Positions 46,231 through 59,000 of a DNA stretch of 64,000 nucleotides are shown here, piece by piece. The stretch comes from Schistosoma mansoni (lineage: Eukaryota > Platyhelminthes > Trematoda > Strigeidida > Schistosomatidae). The stretch spans positions 744,001-808,000 of the forward strand of contig NW_017386035.1 of assembly GCF_000237925.1 (NCBI RefSeq). Direction: 5' to 3'. The position numbers were made by a program, and so were the translations under genes. The notes under the pieces are model-generated. The model was not told the DNA's origin. It worked only from the letters and a program-made list of their open reading frames with translations, and did no database searches. Position 1 is the stretch's first letter. Every line of letters begins with the position of its first letter.

Positions 46231-46849
46231 AGTTGAACGTCATTGATTGACACAGTCTTAAGATTAGAAAAGTCGTATTTTGATTGGTGGGTAATTCACG
46301 TTATAAAAGCCGGACATAAAAATCAATAACAAATTGTAATACGTCCTCATAACAGTACACACTACATGAGAACTGTAGCAAAATATGGTGAGAGCATTCA
46401 ATGCGTTACATAAAAAAATGATTTCGTCATTATGAAACATGGAGTATCGAAGTGACACTAAGAGGCAAACAAAGGAACCTACGAAACCGAACATATTTTC
46501 CAACATTGCTTGCAAAAATGGCTGAAACTATAAAGCTCTCTATCACTGCATGATTCCGTCATGTCGTCAGTACGATTTTATGGATTAAGAATGACAGCTT
46601 TGTTAATATTTGAGCTTAAGTCAATAAATGTTCTAAAACTTGTAATGTTGAATAAACCCATTCTACTTATTTATATCATTCTTTTATACGGAGATACTGA
46701 TGGGTTTGTAATTTTCATACGTTTAGTGAAGCGATCGTTAATCTATTTGTCGTTGTGAAGTAAAGCGCTTAGGTGCCAAAAGCTGGTTCATCAGTATACC
46801 ATAAACTGCTGCGTACTTAAACACTTGTTACTCCTACCTGTGCAACATG

Positions 46850-47510
46850 TTCTGTCTTACTTGACGGCTGCGAAACGTGACCATTAAAATTAGATGATAC
46901 TCGTAAGTCTCTAGTATTTGATCACGGATGTCTTAGAAATATTACTCGTATCTGCTGGGATCACTGGGTAAGTATTAGTAAGGTTAGACTCAGGGTATTG
47001 GGGAATAATGGTAAATCAGTTAATGAACTTGTGAATCTTCACCGACCGAGATGTTTGGGCCACGTGTTATGTATGTCTGAACCATGGATTACCACGATGA
47101 GGAATACTGACTAGTATTGGGGATGGTTGGAAGAGAGTTAGGGGCGGTCAAACCAAAACGTGGCATCAGTCCACAACGTCACTAACTTCTAGTCTGAGTC
47201 ATGATGGTAGATGCAGACTACTTGGTTGGGGTCCGTGCGACTATCGTAACGAATGGTTGGAGACTCAGTGTGACATAGCTCAGAATCGATCGCAGTGGCG
47301 TAGGTGTAAACACTCTTTGTCTTCTTTTAGACTTTGAGATTAAGATTACTTTATACCTTTCCTTCTACGAACTAATTCTTTCTTCCTGTATCACATTCTT
47401 ATATGCAATCTTTTTTTATAAATTACTACCACTGAAATAATTGCTTCCATGGATTTGGTTTTCATCTTGTTGTTTTAATGAAGTATGACAACTTGGATCG
47501 ATGCATATAT
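46850..47510 (+). pseudogene. Family P 3' fragment, copy 2 (downstream of SNF8)
   Basis: This is a direct repeat of 40100-40766: from 46881 to 47510 it appears identical by eye and of equal length (630 bp). The left 30 bp and the sequence beyond 47510 differ. It contains the C-terminal coding tail plus the 3' UTR of the family P element and the shared stop after MRNTD. Confidence 0.88.
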
Positions 47511-48740
47511 GTGCCTTGTACTACGTTGTAGCTGACTGACCTTTGGAAATATGTAATGGATACTAGAAGAAATATTCATCTGTAGAAAGTGAAGCTACTT
47601 TTGGATCGCATCAGTCTGAAGGTACAGTCCGTCAATTAGCACGGAAAAATCAAGGGTGTCCCGTATGTTCACCTTAACTGCGCAACCCGTTGCACTACAG
47701 ATCCCTGAACTCTGTCGCTTATAATCTGTTAACTTAAGCTCCTTATATGTAGTTGGAAAAGCCACCATAGAAACGTCTACAGATTATCAGAAAATAAAGG
47801 TAAAACAGTCACTTCTAATTTTATATGCTATATTACTTTCTCCAAGTAAACTTAACTTCAGATACGCCTTTAACTATGCTTCATTTAGGTTGATATGTTC
47901 TATGAGAAAATTAAAAACATATAGTGAATGCTAGTATCTCAATAAATAAACCCCACGTTTTTAAAAACTAACAATGCAAAACATATTTAGAAGACTGAAG
48001 TGTTCGTGAGGACTTTGGTCGTTTAGGTAGGTAAAAATGGATGGTTCATAAAGCAACTAACACAACGAAATATGTTCTCAAGGCTTCGTCGAACCATACA
48101 AAATTACTAGAGGTCCTGGAGTAAAAGCGTCACTATCCACCAAATGTTCGAGCACTGCCATACGTCCTGGAGACCATCAAATGTTGACATCAAGGTTGCT
48201 TTTAATTTGTTGAACAAATGTGTGCAAAGTTACCCATTCTTCCCAAATTACGCAACGATCCTAACATTATCTGATATATTTCTCTCAATTTCTTACGCTT
48301 CTCATGATTTACAGATCCACTTCAAACATCTATATCTAGTTTATTAATTAATATGCATCAAAACTGCTCCTCATCATATTACTCTTTGTAACTTTAGGCC
48401 TTTTGTGACTGAGGAGAAGCTTCAAAAGAGAATATTGTTATTTATTTTATTTTTATTCGTTTGGTTTCATTTCAGAATATAATCTTTTTATTTTTGATAC
48501 CCAACTGTACCGGAATTTATGCGTATTACATAAAATAAGTGGTGTTTGATAAGAGTTCCAGTTTGAACCCAAGATGGATCCAGTTGACGACCCGGAAGTA
48601 AGAACAGTGGCGAATTTCGAAGTTCATTAAAAACATAAGTCGTTGAATAATTCCATTGCTAAACAACGTGCCATACTATAGTAGTATTATGAATTTGCCA
48701 CAAACATAGTGAAACTACCAGATATTCAACAATCTAACCT
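47511..48740. other. No feature recognised
   Basis: AT-rich sequence with short chance ORFs on both strands and no motif or internal match found. Confidence 0.35.
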
Positions 48741-48749
48741 TGAGAATCG

Positions 48750-49510
48750 TTTCTATTGGACAGGAACACACTTACGCGTTACTCCTCGTAGAGGAGCATA
48801 GGCCGCCAACCAGCATCTTCCATCCAACTCTGCCCTGGGAAATTCTTCCCAGTTGTTATTCATCCTTTTTATATCTGCTTCTATTTCCCGGCGTAATGTG
48901 TTCTTTGGCCTTCCTCTTTTCCGCCTCCCTTCCGGATTCCAAGTTAGGGCTTGCCTCCTCATGCAGTTCAATTTCCGTAATTTATGTCCTATCCACTTCC
49001 AACGTCTTTCCCTAATTTCCTCCTCAGCTGGAATCTGGTTTGTACTCTCCCATAAAACGCTGTTGCTGATGGTATCCGGCCAGTGAATGTTGAGTGTTTT
49101 GCGTGGACAACTGTTTATAAATACGTGTACTTTCTTGATGATGGTTGTAGTAGTTCTCCACGTTTCACCTCCGTACAGTAAAACTGACTGTCTTGACGTT
49201 CGTATTGTAAATTGTGACTTTGAAATTAGTTGACAGTTGTTTTGAGTTTCACCTGTTCCTCAATCGTAGAAGTGCTGACTTTGCTTTGTCAACCCGTGCC
49301 TATACGTCTGCATCGGATCCTGCTTGTTCATCGATGACGCTCCTCAGGTACGTGAAAGTTTCCATCTCTTTCGGAGTTTCTCCATCAAGTGTGATTGGGT
49401 TGGTGTTCTCCGTGTTGTATTTGAGAATCTTGCTTTTTCCTTTGTGTATGTAGAGGCCTATTGCTGCTAAACTAGTTGTCTTCATTTGCAATTGTTCGTG
49501 GATATAAATA
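48750..49510 (-). pseudogene. RTE-like element, 3' fragment
   Basis: The minus frames give [60 protein letters not shown] and [20 protein letters not shown]. The segment 48845-49413 appears identical by eye to the reverse complement of 60057-60625. That includes the same in-frame TAG after GSDADV and the same disruption at ACAGTCAGTTTTACTG. Both flanks diverge abruptly. Confidence 0.85.
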
Positions 49511-49659
49511 CAACATTGTTTCAATTCATTTTTTCATTGTTTGTTTGAATCTTCCCATGGATGTTAAGGACTGTAATTGATCAGCCTCTTATTGGCATAT
49601 GTGCATCTTGTGCGAATACATAATGAATTGATAATGCACCCCATCGCACAAGCTAGTTG

Positions 49660-49830
49660 TTGTCAGGGCCCAGTAGCAAAGTGGATAACGCGATGGCGTT
49701 TGAAGCGAACGGTACAGTGTTTGAGTCTCAGAACAATCATCAACTGTGGGATGCAGGTATATCCAATTGACAAGTCCCGAATAGAAAAGAACGCGCGTCC
49801 TGGATTCCAATGCTAACCATCATCGATCTT
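49660..49830 (+). repeat. Sm-alpha-type SINE with decayed hammerhead ribozyme
   Basis: A box-A-like element (TAGCAAAGTGGATAACGC, about 49674) and a box-B-like element (GTTTGAGTCTC, about 49719) indicate tRNA-derived Pol III promoter sequence. Downstream, GCAGGTATATCC, TTGACAAGTCCC, GAATAG, AACGCGCGTCCTGGATTCC and AATGC follow the order of the known schistosome Sm-alpha hammerhead. Stem II is broken (GGAC has become GAAA), and both core strands carry changes, so self-cleavage is unlikely. It lies just 3' of the riboflavin transporter gene. Confidence 0.75.
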
Positions 49831-50362
49831 TGCCTACAACATTGTTATTTTGTCAATTCCTCATTCAATTTGTGAATAGATATTATCAAAAGTAGCTCAT
49901 TTTTACGTACTATGCTTACTGAAAAATTGTTCGCTTGCTGCTACCAACTTTCACTTCTAAAATTTATCTTCAAATCATTGCCTGATTTTCGTACAAAACC
50001 TGTAGCTAATTTTTAGAATGACTTTCAAACAATTCAACAGCTAACATGTTGACCAATAAATTTACTGTTTTGTAGTTGCAAGAACAAGCAATATATAAGT
50101 GAAGCCCTGAAAAGTAACAGGTCACAGATAAGCATTTCTTTATAATTCATGTTACACTACATAAGTACAAATAAGCAGTATATAATTACGTAAATACTGT
50201 AGGATACCTACAATAAATTAGCATTATTAAATACACAGGAATTAGTTTTAAAAAATACTAGCTAAATAATCAACAATAATGTATTTTTCCCATTTCCGAA
50301 ATATGATCTATACATAAATAAGTTAAAGTATGAAAGACATTATCACATGAGTTTCACTTAAA

Positions 50363-53300
50363 TTACACTTGAATACAAGGTAGTTTACTTTTAAATAGTT
50401 GAAAATAAACAACTAATATGAAGCCTAAAATTGCGCCGAGTGCTGCTCCGAATTGTGTAGATAATCCAGCTAATCTGATTCGCGTCGGTTTATTGGAATG
50501 GCTAGACAAACTCATCCATATCCATGTGCGCAAACTGGCAAATAAACAGCGTATCGCAATCCAAGCCAGGATCTATAGGATTTAGAAAGCAATAAATAAT
50601 CTAGTGTAAAAATCATATGTGTATTACAGTATTTTGCACGTTTGATCAAAGGACAGGAACAATCACTTAGTTATTTTGATAGCTTAGTGTTCACGACCAA
50701 GTGATGTCCCATATCGCCAAGCATTCCTAACTACATTCATATTGGCTTTATTGTGGAACAGATACTCTAAGCAGTAATATTGCAGAAAGTCGGGCAATCA
50801 AGCATTGATCCAAATGGACCCATTTTAAACAGCATAAATAAATTACTATGTAAAGCAAACGGGTTAAAATGATATTACCGATAGTAATAATAAACTAGAA
50901 AAACAAACAAACTAATAATATATATACTCAGAATTTACGAGTAGATCAGGTATTAATAAAATCTCACTGATACTAACGAGTTCCTAATCATTTTAACCCT
51001 AATCTCAAAAATAGAGTTTGGGAATCTCATGAATCCTACCAACAAAACCAACAGTTCTCTGTACAACTTATAGTTTCTGTAGGTTAATATAACGTTCTTA
51101 TCCGAACACCCTGAAATTCAATTCTTCTTATTTGAACTACTATACCAAGATGACGTGACATACATTTAATTCCCTTAATTAATGCATGTACAAACCTTCA
51201 TTAATCGTACTGTCACCATCACTTATCGCCTAAATTCGATAGTGATTATTCAACAGGTTCTATCATCACACAATAAAGCTTTCTTCTATATTCTTGACAT
51301 TTCGAAAAACGACTTTTGTCTTACAGTCAAAAAGGCCATTTAGATAAATTGGAAAAGTTCATAGTCCAACACCAACAATAAAATTATATTAGTAGAAATC
51401 TAAGTGATTGAAACGGAGCAGTTCGGACCAGTGATGAGTTTCTTATATAACATTTCTTCACATAAAAAAGACTTAATACTTCACTTCTACCTAAATTTTG
51501 CGCTGATTATGTTGTTCAGAAGGACAACGAAAGCTCCACAACCAGACTATTCAGCTTAGAGGACGAAACTCCATCAAAAAGATTCAATATATGAAGATGA
51601 CTGGCTAATTATTTGGTACAAATTTATCTTTGTGATCCTATTTATCATCAAGCAAAACAGTCAAAATTATTTGAATTTAATCACGGAGATGTGAATAAAT
51701 ATGATTAGATTTTTAACCTTTTCTACAAATAAAGTAAATTAACCCACTCACCAGGTATTTGAGTAGAAGTCACACTCTACGTGTGAGGGGTTAATGCTGC
51801 TACCCGGTTGCCTAAACTGATATAGTTGGAACGAGATTTTTTATAATCTAGGTGTTTAATTTCTAACTCCTCATTCAAATCTTCACAAAAACTCCATACA
51901 TAAACATTGGTTGTTACGGTTATCCATTTCTCATCAGTGGGAAGAAAAATCAAATCTACATATAACCGGTTCGTATTTCGTCAGGTTATGATTACACTAG
52001 ATGTTGATAAAGTACTAACACATTTTTATTGACTAGGACTGGGAAGCCTTATAATTTGAAAATAAATCATCAAAATAAACGGTAGAAAAAAAAGAATAAA
52101 ACTAAGACGTAACGTACAGCACTGGCAGAACCGAAACCACCCAAATATGGTGGATTGGGACTTGAACTAGCCAAATAAACAACGTAAGCAACAGGTAACA
52201 AGGAGATGAGTGAAATACTGATCCATTTATTTTGAAGTGAGCGCGTATATGTATTACTCATAATTATGTCAGGTTTTTGTATGTAACAAATTTGATTCTG
52301 TTCATTTAATTCACGATTCATAGTTTGCAAATTTTCAAACGTTGGTTCATCAGTACTACCTATTTCCCTAGAATAATGATTGACAAGAAATGTAGTTAAC
52401 ACTGTCATTATAGCAGAGCATAATCCTGACAGTGTAACTGCTAAATGATATGTAAGAGAGCCATACGCAGCACACGAATAAGATTGTATAGCTGGTAGAA
52501 ATCCATAATTTGATGCACTAATGTAAATGATAAGTAAACATGATAAAAATATGTTTGGTCCAAATTGTTTCGTAATATTAACATCATTTTGAGACTGTAC
52601 AGTTTGTTCAATGTGATTCAACACAGAAACATCGACTAAAAAAACGCAAAAGGGGATTTAAAAAAGAAATAATGAATTTAACTTGTATAGTTTATTGTCC
52701 AGTGTTTAAAAAAGAAAACTAAAATGTTTTCTTTTCATTAAAAATATGAATTCACGTTGTTTTTATAGTAGCTCAACCTACAAGTGAACAGTTAGCGATT
52801 TAAGAGGGTAAACTGGCATATCTGTGATATATGGCAAACAGTATGGAAGTATAACTTTTGGGGCCATCGTAGGAAGGATTATTTATATATTCATTATTAA
52901 ATTAGCAGACGCTTAGATTGTTTTATCTTTATATTTTGATATTACTAAGCTTTCGTTTGACCCACATGTCATTGTCATATATGTCTTATTTCAGATTTAT
53001 CGTTAATTGCTTATTTCCCCAGTATTACGGTTCTTTACCACTTATGACTAAGCTAAGTGCATATTGTAATTTTCCAATTACGTTGCTGTGTATTTAGGCA
53101 TTTCAGGTACATTATTTTATAAGTTTCGAGTCAGTACTGAATAAAATAGAGTACTAATCGGCTACCTGTCTTTGTCTTCTAATGAGACACCGAGTTAAAA
53201 GGAGCTCAAGGACCAATAAGCATGGAGAAACTAAAATTTATGGACGACCTCTGAGCAACACTAAAATCACCCTTAGAAACTTCAAACATTTACTAGGTTC

Positions 53301-55983
53301 GAAATGGAGTGAGTTATGAACTAATGTGAGGGATTAAGACTGATATTTGACTAGAGCGGGGGATGAAATTCGTGATACAATTCAAGAGGCGCCATCTGAG
53401 ATATGATTGGTTCAAGGAACATGGAACAATCCAAGCAATCCGTTCCCCCCATTTTAATGTTGTATTAATATGGTAACTAATTGGTTGATAATGTCTTCTA
53501 ACCACTTACTCTTTCCCCAGGACCTCCCAACAATTGAATACAAAACGGAAGAAAATAGGAGACAAATATGAAAAAGAGCTTTACTTCCATGGTAGGTTAA
53601 TGTACAGAGAGCAATAATATTTACGGGTTTATGACCGACCTTGATATTCTCAAAGCTCCTGAAATAAAGTTAGTAACAAAATCGGCAATTATTCAACCAA
53701 AATATGATATATAATAGATGGTTTTTCTAGAGCTTTGCAAGAAATTTATATTAACTGCTTGTTTTGATGAATCATTTTCGGTCTTTTACTAGCTTCTAAA
53801 GACACTTCCGATGACTCCTCGAAGAATCTCAACACAAATGTTTCAGGTCTTTATAAAAACCATGGTACTCAGTACTAAACGTCACCTAATAGGCTATCTT
53901 AGCAACCACTTACTGATAAAAAATTACATGGATCTTGCTCGAGGTTGACTAAACTGGCGAAAGTGAGTTTCAGGGACTACATCAGACGGATGAAAATCGC
54001 ATGGAATAGGGTAGAAGTGAATTCACTACCGAATATTACTATTATTGTAAATGTATATGTCCCATTTGAATGTCTTGTAAGTGAATTAAGCCTCTAAAAA
54101 TCACATGTTTTAGTTACACATATTAACACCAATAATGTATATTCATGTTATAACTGGAACAATGGCCTTGTAATTTTTCCCATGAAATGTGAAAAACGAA
54201 ACATGTATCGTATTTTTTGTGCAATTCACAACCATATGATAGAATATCTCAAGTTATACGTCAATGTGTATGTCCAAACGCCCACATACAATCGAAGCGT
54301 GAGATAAGAGATAATGCATATTGGGAACGTCAAACTGCTCATTACATATCAATATGTAAACCCTACATTATTTCGTAGAGGAGATGTAGACACGTGATGT
54401 AAGTGTTATGTCCCGATGAGAATAAGGAATAGTAACTGTTGGGATCCATTTATGAACAAATACTACACATATATTTTTATTATATGATTGTTAAGTAACT
54501 AAACTATGAACATTCACATTCCTCTCATTATAAGCTTTATTTTGACCTATAGACTATTATTATTCGATTAACCATCTTTTAGTTATGCCCAGTTTATTAA
54601 TTACAGTCTCCCTCAATCACAGCCACTTTTGGCTTGATTTTGTACAAATGCTATTTTCTACTTTCAATTTAACAATACGATCCACAAATAGATGAATGGA
54701 GCACCAATGGGGTTGCCAATATCAGGACTTATTGCAGAAGCAGTGATGCAGGGACAAGAAGCCTCGATCCTACCAGTGATAAAGCCAAAAATGTGAATTC
54801 GTTATGTGGACGACACACAATTCATCTTTAAAAAGAACGAGCTGGAAAATACAATTTGACCAACAACGTCTTCGTTGACAGAGAATTCACAATGGAGAGA
54901 GAGTCGAACAATAAACTATCATTCTTGGATGTACTGGTCACCAGAACTGAGACCGAAAAACTGGAGTCTTAAGTAAATCAGAAGCCAACCGACACAGATT
55001 AAATTCTCAACTACAGTAGTAACAACTCAAGAACTCACAAAATCAACTCCGTACAAATCCTATCTAAAAGTGTGAGAACACACTGAAGCACACTCCAATT
55101 CACCAGGAAAAACGAAATCAAATATTGAAACCAACAAACAGATCATTCTACCATATATAACAGACATTAGAAATTACGAAATTATTGAAGCCGTTTAAAA
55201 TAGATGTAGTACACAAACCAGCGAAATCACTTCAATCAATCATATGCAGACTGAGGGATTAAAAGATCGGAAGAAATACCCAACATTATTTACAAAATCA
55301 GCTGTCCAAATTGTGAGAAAAACTACATCGGACAAAGAGGACAACCCCTTCATCTTCGCCAGCACGAATATCAACTAGAGGTTAAATGCCATGATATATG
55401 TTCGTTTATATCAATGAATATGGACAGATGTGGACATACACTCGACTGGAAAAAATGTTGAAAACTTGTATATAGGGGATATAAAGAACACCAGGGAATT
55501 TTTAGAAGCTTGGGATTCAAGTCAATCAGAAATCAACAAACACATCGAAATCGACTTATCGACCAATCAGAAAAATCATGAACAGATATAAGATCAAGAA
55601 TCAGATCAAAGGGAGATATAATCAAAATAACGATGTAGATAATGCCAGGTTTAAAGTCAACAATAATCAATCAAGATTGAAGATGATAAAACAACCTATG
55701 GATGATTTGCGGATAAATTCGAATATTTTACTTCTACCTGAAGTTTGCGCTTATGTTGTTCAGAAGAACACTTTGAGCTCCACGACCAAACCATTCATCA
55801 CAGAGGACGAAAACCCAATAAAACTATCCACCTAAGCTACAAACTTTTTCCCTCATCTAAAAATTATATGTGCATATATCAGACAGTAGAAGAGCGTAAC
55901 ATTAACTATATAGAACATGATTATTAAAAATAGATGACAAGAAATTATTAACCAATCTGTACTTCATGGCCATATGAACGGTA

Positions 55984-56015
<32 letters not shown>

Positions 56016-59000
56016 ATAGTAATAACAATAACAATCAGGATAATCAGAAGGGGTTTTGTGGAGATTCCATGGTGGTCTAGCTTCAATTGACTCACGCTTT
56101 CAACTATGAAAAATACTAAATCTCCACAAAACCCCTTCTGATAATTAATATAATCATATGCTCACTAGTGACTTCGAGAAGTATATCTAGGAGCTCTAGT
56201 GAGAAGCAGTGACCAGTGGAGTTCAAAACCACGTCTGTTGTGAGATAGGAACTCACTGAAGACAATGGTGGATGGTGGCTCAACTTCGTGGATCAGTTGA
56301 AGTTAGACATTAACACCGTTGGATGCCAGCTCAGGGATCTATCGGTTAAGGGCTTCGGCTCGAGACTGGTAGGTCCTGGGTTCGAAACTCGCGAGAGCGG
56401 GTTCATGGATGCGCACTGCTGAGGAGTCCCATAATAGGACGAAACGGCCGTCCAGTGTTTCCAGGTTTTCCATAGTGGTCTAGCTTCAATTGACTCACGC
56501 TTTCAACTATGAAAAATCAGGATAATGATAATAACAAATTTCAATAATCTAGTTCATATCAGTGTACAGTTCTTTGAGTTATATTTATTGTTTGAAAATT
56601 TTATTTAGCTACATAAACTGAAATTTAGAAGTATTTTAGTCCGTAACTACAGAAACCACCAAGAGGTTTGTTTTCTCTACAAGATTATCATTATACCCAA
56701 GACTTTCAAAAATTGCTCTTTGTTAACAAGTTTTCACTTTCAATTAATAAAAATATGGTCATAAAATCAAATTCACAAAATTCCAGAAACAAAAGAAAAC
56801 AGGAACATACCATTTTGAATATATTCGAAGGTATCATTACAAATATGTTGATTTCCATCTGATTTAAATCTTTCTAGACTATTGGGATTTATGCTATGAA
56901 TATTTGCATTAGATTCTACTATGAAATTAGTTTTTCGATAATGTTCATGGATAAATCTACCTAAACCAATAGGTGAACAATCCAGTAGTATGAATGCAGT
57001 TAAGGATAACAATAAAACGATGCATAATATATAAATGAATGTACTGACAGAAAAACGTGGTGGTGGAAAAAAGGGGACCACATGAAGTGTATCATTAACT
57101 GAAGAAGAAAAAAACAAATAAAGAAATTGAGAGAATCATCAACAATTTAGCTAAACTGTTTATTTTATTATTAAGAAAATGTATGTCAATATTTCGATAC
57201 ACATTTGTTGGTATGTGTTATTTCAATTTAACAAATTTTCTCTAAATATAAAAACATTACACACGTAGTTTCTAGTACTATGTCAAGCCCATATAGGTTA
57301 TTCTAGCTTTAAAGCAATTAGTCCCTTTGATAAATTTCGATAGTGTAATAAGAAGACGTCTTTTTATTCTAGTTTTTAAATAGGCCTATTGATTTATACT
57401 TAGACCTTGTCAATTATTAGTAACCTCTACTGTTTTTATATGAGCATATGTGTATTGCTTACCTTATACATCACATGTCATGAGCTTATTTTTGTCTGAG
57501 CAGAAAAAGCGAGTAACTCCGCCTGTAGCTCTCCTAGATTTACTACCGGTCCCAAACCCAGGTAAAGGAGGAGGGTTGGGTATGGAATTAGCGACCCCAA
57601 ACCGTAGAAAAACTAACTCGCTAAAAAAACACTAACCAGGAAAAATAATTTAAACCATGTAAACTCTGCTTTGGGAGTTGAAGGAATAATTATGACGCCT
57701 CATGATGAAAGCCGAGATTCTCCGAAAATCACGAGGCCGATGCCTCTTCTAAAAACCAGAGCAATAATTTTTATAGATACATGGAACGTCCGGACAATGT
57801 GGGAGACCTGAAGACCAGTCAAATAGCAATGGAAATAAGGAGATACAAATTGGTAGTACTCAAAATCAGCAAAACCGATCGGACCCATGCTGGACAGCAA
57901 AGGCTAGATACGGAAGAGATGCTGCTGTTCTCTGGTCACGAAGAGGAAAATGCTCCACACACTCAGGGAATTGCTCTAATGCTGTTCAGAGAAGCACGAA
58001 ATGCACTTGTAGGATGGGAATCTCATGGATCCAAAATTATCAAAGCATCATTCGAAACAAAGAAGGAGGGGATCACAATGAATGTTATCCAATGTTATGC
58101 ACCCACCAATGATAGCAACGACGAAGATAAAGATCAGCTCTATGGAAGGCTGCAATCAATGATAGCGAAGTGCTCAAGAAAGGACCTCACCATCCTGATG
58201 GGAGATCTAAATGCTATAGTCGGAATGGACAACACAGGATATGAAGATATAATGGGCGACATGGACTAGGAGAGAGAAATGAAAATGGGGAGAGATTTGT
58301 AAATCTATGTTCATTCAACAAATTGGTTAAAGGCGGCACAATATTCCCACACAAACGCATACACAAAGCTACATGGATCTCGTCGGATCACACCTCGGAA
58401 AACCAGATAGATCACATTTGTATCAACAAAAAATTGCGAACGACAATGGAAGATGTGAGAACGAGGAGAGGAGCTGATGTGACTTCAGATCACCACCTGA
58501 TTGTGGCCAAGATGAAACTGAAGCTAAAGAAACACTGCACAACTGGACAAACAGCATTACAAAGGTTCAATACAGCCTTCCAACGAGGTACTAACAAACT
58601 CAACCAATTCAAGATAACTCTCAACAACAGGTTCCCAGCTTTACAGGATCTATTGAAAGAACAAGAAACTACGATGGAGGACAATTGTAAAGGGATCAAA
58701 GAAGCACTAACTTCAACGTGTCAAGATGTTCTGGGTCGCAAGAAGCATCACAATAAGGAATGGATTTCTATGGAAACTCTGGACAAGATTGAAGAAAGGA
58801 AGAACAAGAAGACAGCAATTAACAACAGTCGAACACGAGCAGAGAAAGTCAAGGAGCGAGCAGACTACGCAGAAGCAAACAGGGAAGTGAAGAAGAGCAT
58901 TAAAGTCGACAAGCAGAATTACATGGAAGAACTAGCAACGACCGTGGAAAATGCTGCAAGAGAAGGGAATATGAAACAACTGTATGATACAACGAAGAAA

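Noticed and set aside
48753-49086. Plus-strand ORFs as small host genes
   Set aside because: They are antisense to the RTE C-terminal frame and recur in the other RTE copy for the same reason.
49674-49740. Functional tRNA gene
   Set aside because: Box-A and box-B-like sequences are both present, but the downstream Sm-alpha-type hammerhead segment shows it is a SINE.
56341-56390. Functional tRNA gene
   Set aside because: Box-B-like sequence is present, but no cloverleaf with anticodon stem and acceptor pairing can be drawn; the surrounding SINE structure and hammerhead explain it.
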